From the NCBI RefSeq assembly GCF_030548465.1, contig NZ_JAUOSF010000003.1, positions 62,001 to 126,000 on the forward strand: a stretch of DNA of 64,000 nucleotides. Direction: 5' to 3'. A program made the translations under genes and the position numbers. Below the pieces are notes generated by a model. It did not search any database. It had not been told where the DNA came from and saw only the letters and a program-made list of their open reading frames with translations. This document shows positions 61,248 to 64,000 of this stretch, piece after piece; the first letter of the stretch is position 1, and each line of letters starts with the position of its first letter. Source of the DNA: Tamlana sp. 2_MG-2023. GTDB lineage: Bacteria; Bacteroidota; Bacteroidia; Flavobacteriales; Flavobacteriaceae.

Positions 61248-62243
61248 TTGGTAAAAATAGACAATATAGAACTTCCAGATTTTCCATTGCTTTTAGCGCC
61301 CATGGAAGATGTCAGCGACCCGCCATTTCGTGCTTTGTGTAAAGAACAAGGTGCCGATGTGGTGTACACAGAATTTGTATCGAGTGAAGGTTTAATTCGT
61401 AATGCCGCAAAAAGTGTTATGAAACTAGATATTTACGAAAAGGAACGCCCTGTAGGCATTCAAATATTCGGCGCTAATTTGGATAGTATGTTACAAACCA
61501 TTGATATTGTAGCGGAATCTAAACCGGATATTATCGATATTAATTTTGGTTGTCCCGTAAAGAAAGTTGTAAGTAAAGGTGCTGGAGCAGGTATTTTAAA
61601 AGATGTGTGCTTGATGGAACAACTTACTGCCGAAATGGTAAAACGTACCAATATTCCTATTACCGTAAAAACCCGTTTGGGATGGGACCATGAGTCTATT
61701 CGTATTCTTGAGGTTGCCGAACGCTTGCAAGATGTAGGTTGTAAAGCGATTGCTATTCACGGACGCACACGTGCGCAAATGTATAAAGGTGAAGCCGATT
61801 GGAAACCGATTATGGATGTGAAAAACAATCCGCGTATGCACATTCCTGTTTTTGGTAATGGCGATGTGGATACTCCTGAAAAAGCCATGCTTATGCGTGA
61901 CGAATTTGGTTTAGATGGCTGTATGATTGGTCGTGCCAGTATTGGAAATCCTTGGTTTTTCAAACAGGTGAAGCACTTTTTTGAAACCGGAGAACATTTA
62001 GCGCCAATTTCATTAGAAGAACGTGTAGAAGCCGCTCGCCGTCATTTACAAATGTCTATTGATTGGAAAGGCGAGATACTTGGTGTTTTTGAAACCCGAC
62101 GCCACTATACCAATTACTTTAAAGGGATCCCGCATTTTAAAGAATACCGTATGAAAATGGTAACTTCAGACCATGCCGAAGATGTTTTTGCAGCTTTCGA
62201 TGAGGTTTTAGATAAATTTGCCGGTTATCAGTTTACGGAGTGA
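61248..62243 (+). CDS. dusB: tRNA-dihydrouridine synthase B
   Basis: A 331-residue flavin enzyme of the DusB branch. L-A-P-M-E-D-V-S-D-P-P-F-R starts the barrel. The catalytic Cys is in I-N-F-G-C-P-V-K-K-V, followed by K-G-A-G-A-G-I-L, and G-R-T-R-A-Q-M-Y-K-G-E-A-D-W and G-R-A-S-I-G-N-P-W are family hallmarks. The start is TTG: an in-frame TAA occurs at 61209 and no ATG or GTG lies between. It is transcribed divergently from lepA. Confidence 0.95.
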   Translation: MVKIDNIELPDFPLLLAPMEDVSDPPFRALCKEQGADVVYTEFVSSEGLIRNAAKSVMKLDIYEKERPVGIQIFGANLDSMLQTIDIVAESKPDIIDINFGCPVKKVVSKGAGAGILKDVCLMEQLTAEMVKRTNIPITVKTRLGWDHESIRILEVAERLQDVGCKAIAIHGRTRAQMYKGEADWKPIMDVKNNPRMHIPVFGNGDVDTPEKAMLMRDEFGLDGCMIGRASIGNPWFFKQVKHFFETGEHLAPISLEERVEAARRHLQMSIDWKGEILGVFETRRHYTNYFKGIPHFKEYRMKMVTSDHAEDVFAAFDEVLDKFAGYQFTE

Positions 62244-62355
62244 AATTTAGCCTGATTTACACATTTTTCATTTTGAGTTGCCGAGGTCAATAGTTATATC
62301 CGAAAAGCATAAAATTATTTTTGTTTTGAAAATGAGTTTGTTAATTAAATACTGT

Positions 62356-62426
62356 TGTCAGTTCGAGCGCAGTCGAGAATGTTTCGATGTTAAAGGGTAC
62401 CAATCTCGACTGCGCTCGATTTGACA
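62356..62426. repeat. REP-like palindrome with 23-base arms
   Basis: The arms 62356-62378 and 62404-62426 match at 21 of 23 positions. The core CGAGCGCAGTCGAGA also occurs inside the element at 17905-18129, there split by a 20-base insert. It lies in the 357-base gap between dusB and pgk; the rest of that gap shows only the pgk promoter element. Confidence 0.65.
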
Positions 62427-62558
62427 TGCTGATTAAAATTCAATTTTAGAATACGAAACTAACTTCCTACTTTATTACTTTTTATCGAATATGTTAATTT
62501 CTTTAAAATTTCAAACGTTTTCGTGAAAAAACAGATTTTTTAGCACTCTTTAATTAGT

Positions 62559-62566
62559 TACATTTG
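62559..62566 (+). promoter_or_regulatory. Bacteroidota -7 promoter element for pgk
   Basis: TACATTTG (TAnnTTTG) lies 34 bases before the ATG at 62601. Confidence 0.5.
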
Positions 62567-62600
62567 TATGTAAAATATTTAAAAGATAAAAAATAGAGCT

Positions 62601-63788
62601 ATGAAAACCTTAAATGATTTTGATTTCAAAGATAAAAAAGCCTTAATAAGAGTAGATTTTAATGTGCCTTTAAATGAAAAGTTTGAAGTGACCGATGCGA
62701 CTCGAATTGTGTCTGCAAAACCTACTATAATCAAGATTTTAGAAGATGGCGGAAGCTGTATTTTAATGTCTCACTTAGGGCGTCCAAAAGGATTTCAAGA
62801 TGAGTTTTCTTTAAAGCATATCGCAGATAAAGTTTCAGAAGTTTTAGGTGTGGAAGTAGAATTTGTTGCCGATTGTATTGGTGAAAAGGCTGAAGCTGCT
62901 GCTGCAAGTTTAGAGCCAGGAAAAGTTTTATTACTAGAAAATTTACGTTTTTATTCAGAAGAAACAGCTGGTGATGTCGCTTTCGCGGAAAAATTATCGA
63001 AACTAGGTGATATCTATGTGAATGATGCTTTTGGTACAGCACATAGAGCGCATGCTTCAACAACTATTGTAGCTCAGTTTTTTGAAGGTAAAAAATGTTT
63101 CGGAAACTTATTAGCTCAAGAAATTGAAAGCATTCAAAAAGTAATGGAAACGGGTGAAAAACCAGTTTTAGCCATTCTTGGTGGTGCAAAAGTATCTTCT
63201 AAAATAACCATTATAGAAAATATTCTTGATAAAGTAGATCACCTTATTATTGGTGGTGGTATGGCCTTTACATTTGTGAAAGCGCAAGGCGGAAAAATAG
63301 GTGACTCTATTTGTGAAGATGATAAAATGCCTTTGGCATTAGAGATTTTAAAGCAGGCAAAAGCTAAAAATGTACAGATTCATATCCCTGTTGATACGAT
63401 TGCTGCCGATGCTTTTAGTAACGATGCCAATAAGCAAACTGTAGATATTACTGCGATTCCTGATGGTTGGGAAGGTGTGGATGCCGGACCAAAATCTATC
63501 GCTGCTTTTGATAAAGTGGTTAATGCATGTAAAACAATTCTTTGGAATGGACCATTAGGTGTATTCGAAATGGAATCGTTTGCAAACGGAACAATTGAAT
63601 TAGGGAATTCTATTGCTGAAGCTACTAAAAACGGCGCTTTCTCTCTTGTAGGAGGTGGAGATTCGGTTGCGGCTGTGAAGCAATTCGGATTTGAAAATAA
63701 AGTAAGTTATGTAAGTACTGGTGGTGGTGCCATGCTTGAAAGTTTAGAGGGTAAAACCTTACCAGGTATAGCTGCCATATTGGAATAA
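62601..63788 (+). CDS. pgk: Phosphoglycerate kinase
   Basis: A 395-residue glycolytic enzyme that makes ATP from 1,3-bisphosphoglycerate and [20 protein letters not shown] and N-D-A-F-G-T-A-H-R are the substrate-binding signatures. The C-terminal nucleotide domain has [16 protein letters not shown] and L-V-G-G-G-D-S. Length is normal. Confidence 0.97.
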   Translation: MKTLNDFDFKDKKALIRVDFNVPLNEKFEVTDATRIVSAKPTIIKILEDGGSCILMSHLGRPKGFQDEFSLKHIADKVSEVLGVEVEFVADCIGEKAEAAAASLEPGKVLLLENLRFYSEETAGDVAFAEKLSKLGDIYVNDAFGTAHRAHASTTIVAQFFEGKKCFGNLLAQEIESIQKVMETGEKPVLAILGGAKVSSKITIIENILDKVDHLIIGGGMAFTFVKAQGGKIGDSICEDDKMPLALEILKQAKAKNVQIHIPVDTIAADAFSNDANKQTVDITAIPDGWEGVDAGPKSIAAFDKVVNACKTILWNGPLGVFEMESFANGTIELGNSIAEATKNGAFSLVGGGDSVAAVKQFGFENKVSYVSTGGGAMLESLEGKTLPGIAAILE

Positions 63789-63867
63789 TCGCGCTTAAGT
63801 TTTTAGTTTAGCGTAAAATACACGAATTTTGCCATAATATCGTTCAATAACTATTGATATAGATTTT

Positions 63868-64000
63868 ATGGCAATTCGTTTTTTTATACTTTTCGTAGTA
63901 CTCAATATAAGCACTGGCTTCTCTCAAGTGCAAGATTCAACTTCTCTTAAAAAGAATTCTAGTAAAGACTCATTAAGAGTTGAGAACACACCAATTAAAG
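63868..64000 (+). CDS. Start of an exported protein, cut off by window end
   Basis: From the ATG at 63868 the frame is open to the window edge: M-A-I-R-F-F-I-L-F-V-V-L-N, a signal peptide ending G-F-S-Q, then a Ser/Lys-rich stretch. Too little is left to name the protein. It follows pgk by 79 bases in the same direction. Confidence 0.65.
   Translation, partial: MAIRFFILFVVLNISTGFSQVQDSTSLKKNSSKDSLRVENTPIK

Overview
The window is chromosomal DNA of a Bacteroidota bacterium, almost certainly a marine-type member of the Flavobacteriaceae. The evidence is strong AT richness, a SusC-type TonB receptor, GerE/LuxR-HTH regulators with Y_Y_Y propeller sensors, many secreted proteins whose signal peptides end in A-Q or lipobox Cys, the TAnnTTTG promoter element upstream of many genes instead of a sigma70-type -10, a ThiH-type thiamine pathway and a PL7 alginate lyase. 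No tRNA, rRNA, CRISPR array or complete insertion sequence was seen. Several small palindromic (MITE/REP-like) elements and several decayed genes are present.

Layout. 1-5.8 kb: 5' part of a SusC-like receptor (cut by the window edge) and its membrane-tethered regulator. 6-10.4 kb: a small exported PepSY-like protein with a sigma-54-like promoter and upstream repeats, a sigma-54 response regulator, and a convergent hybrid histidine kinase. 10.7-17.7 kb: DUF2807 protein and RNase R on the minus strand, then a 690-base AT-rich gap with DnaA-box-like motifs (candidate replication origin), then rpiB, a zinc efflux transporter and others on the plus strand. 18-21 kb: OmpA-like protein, S41 protease, rnpA. 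21.3-28.5 kb: a complete-looking thiamine operon under a TPP riboswitch (thiS-thiC-thiE-like-thiD-[four-helix-bundle gene]-thiE-thiG-thiH, no thiF). 28.7-34.2 kb: secreted proteins, an M1 and an S8 peptidase and an MBL-fold hydrolase. 34.3-38.4 kb: an iron-type TonB receptor/PepSY operon. 38.6-50 kb: CPA1 antiporter, GH31 glucosidase, Dus, DUF2931- and DUF2490-like proteins, PL7 lyase, peroxiredoxin, Map. 50-53 kb: FAD oxidoreductase divergent from a truncated Fur-family gene, a beta-barrel protein and two GNAT acetyltransferases. 53.2-57.8 kb: glycogen operon glgA-glgC-glgB. 58-64 kb: a frameshifted lipoprotein, a MITE-like element, a tandem Cys/His-repeat lipoprotein, lepA, dusB, pgk and the start of another secreted protein.

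How the genes work together. The glycogen genes build branched glucan from glucose-1-phosphate. The thi operon makes the thiazole and pyrimidine halves of thiamine and is feedback-controlled by TPP. The receptor plus regulator at the left edge looks like the start of a glycan-use locus. The TonB/PepSY pair serves iron or another metal. The sigma-54 regulator, the hybrid kinase and the small exported protein may form one envelope-signalling unit. The most useful non-standard signals are the candidate oriC, the sigma-54 promoter with helically phased repeats, the four-helix-bundle gene with a nonsense codon at its conserved Trp inside the thi operon, two terminal-inverted-repeat elements, and a 6-1-6 palindrome beside the truncated Fur gene. 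All calls rest on reading the sequence; no database search was run.
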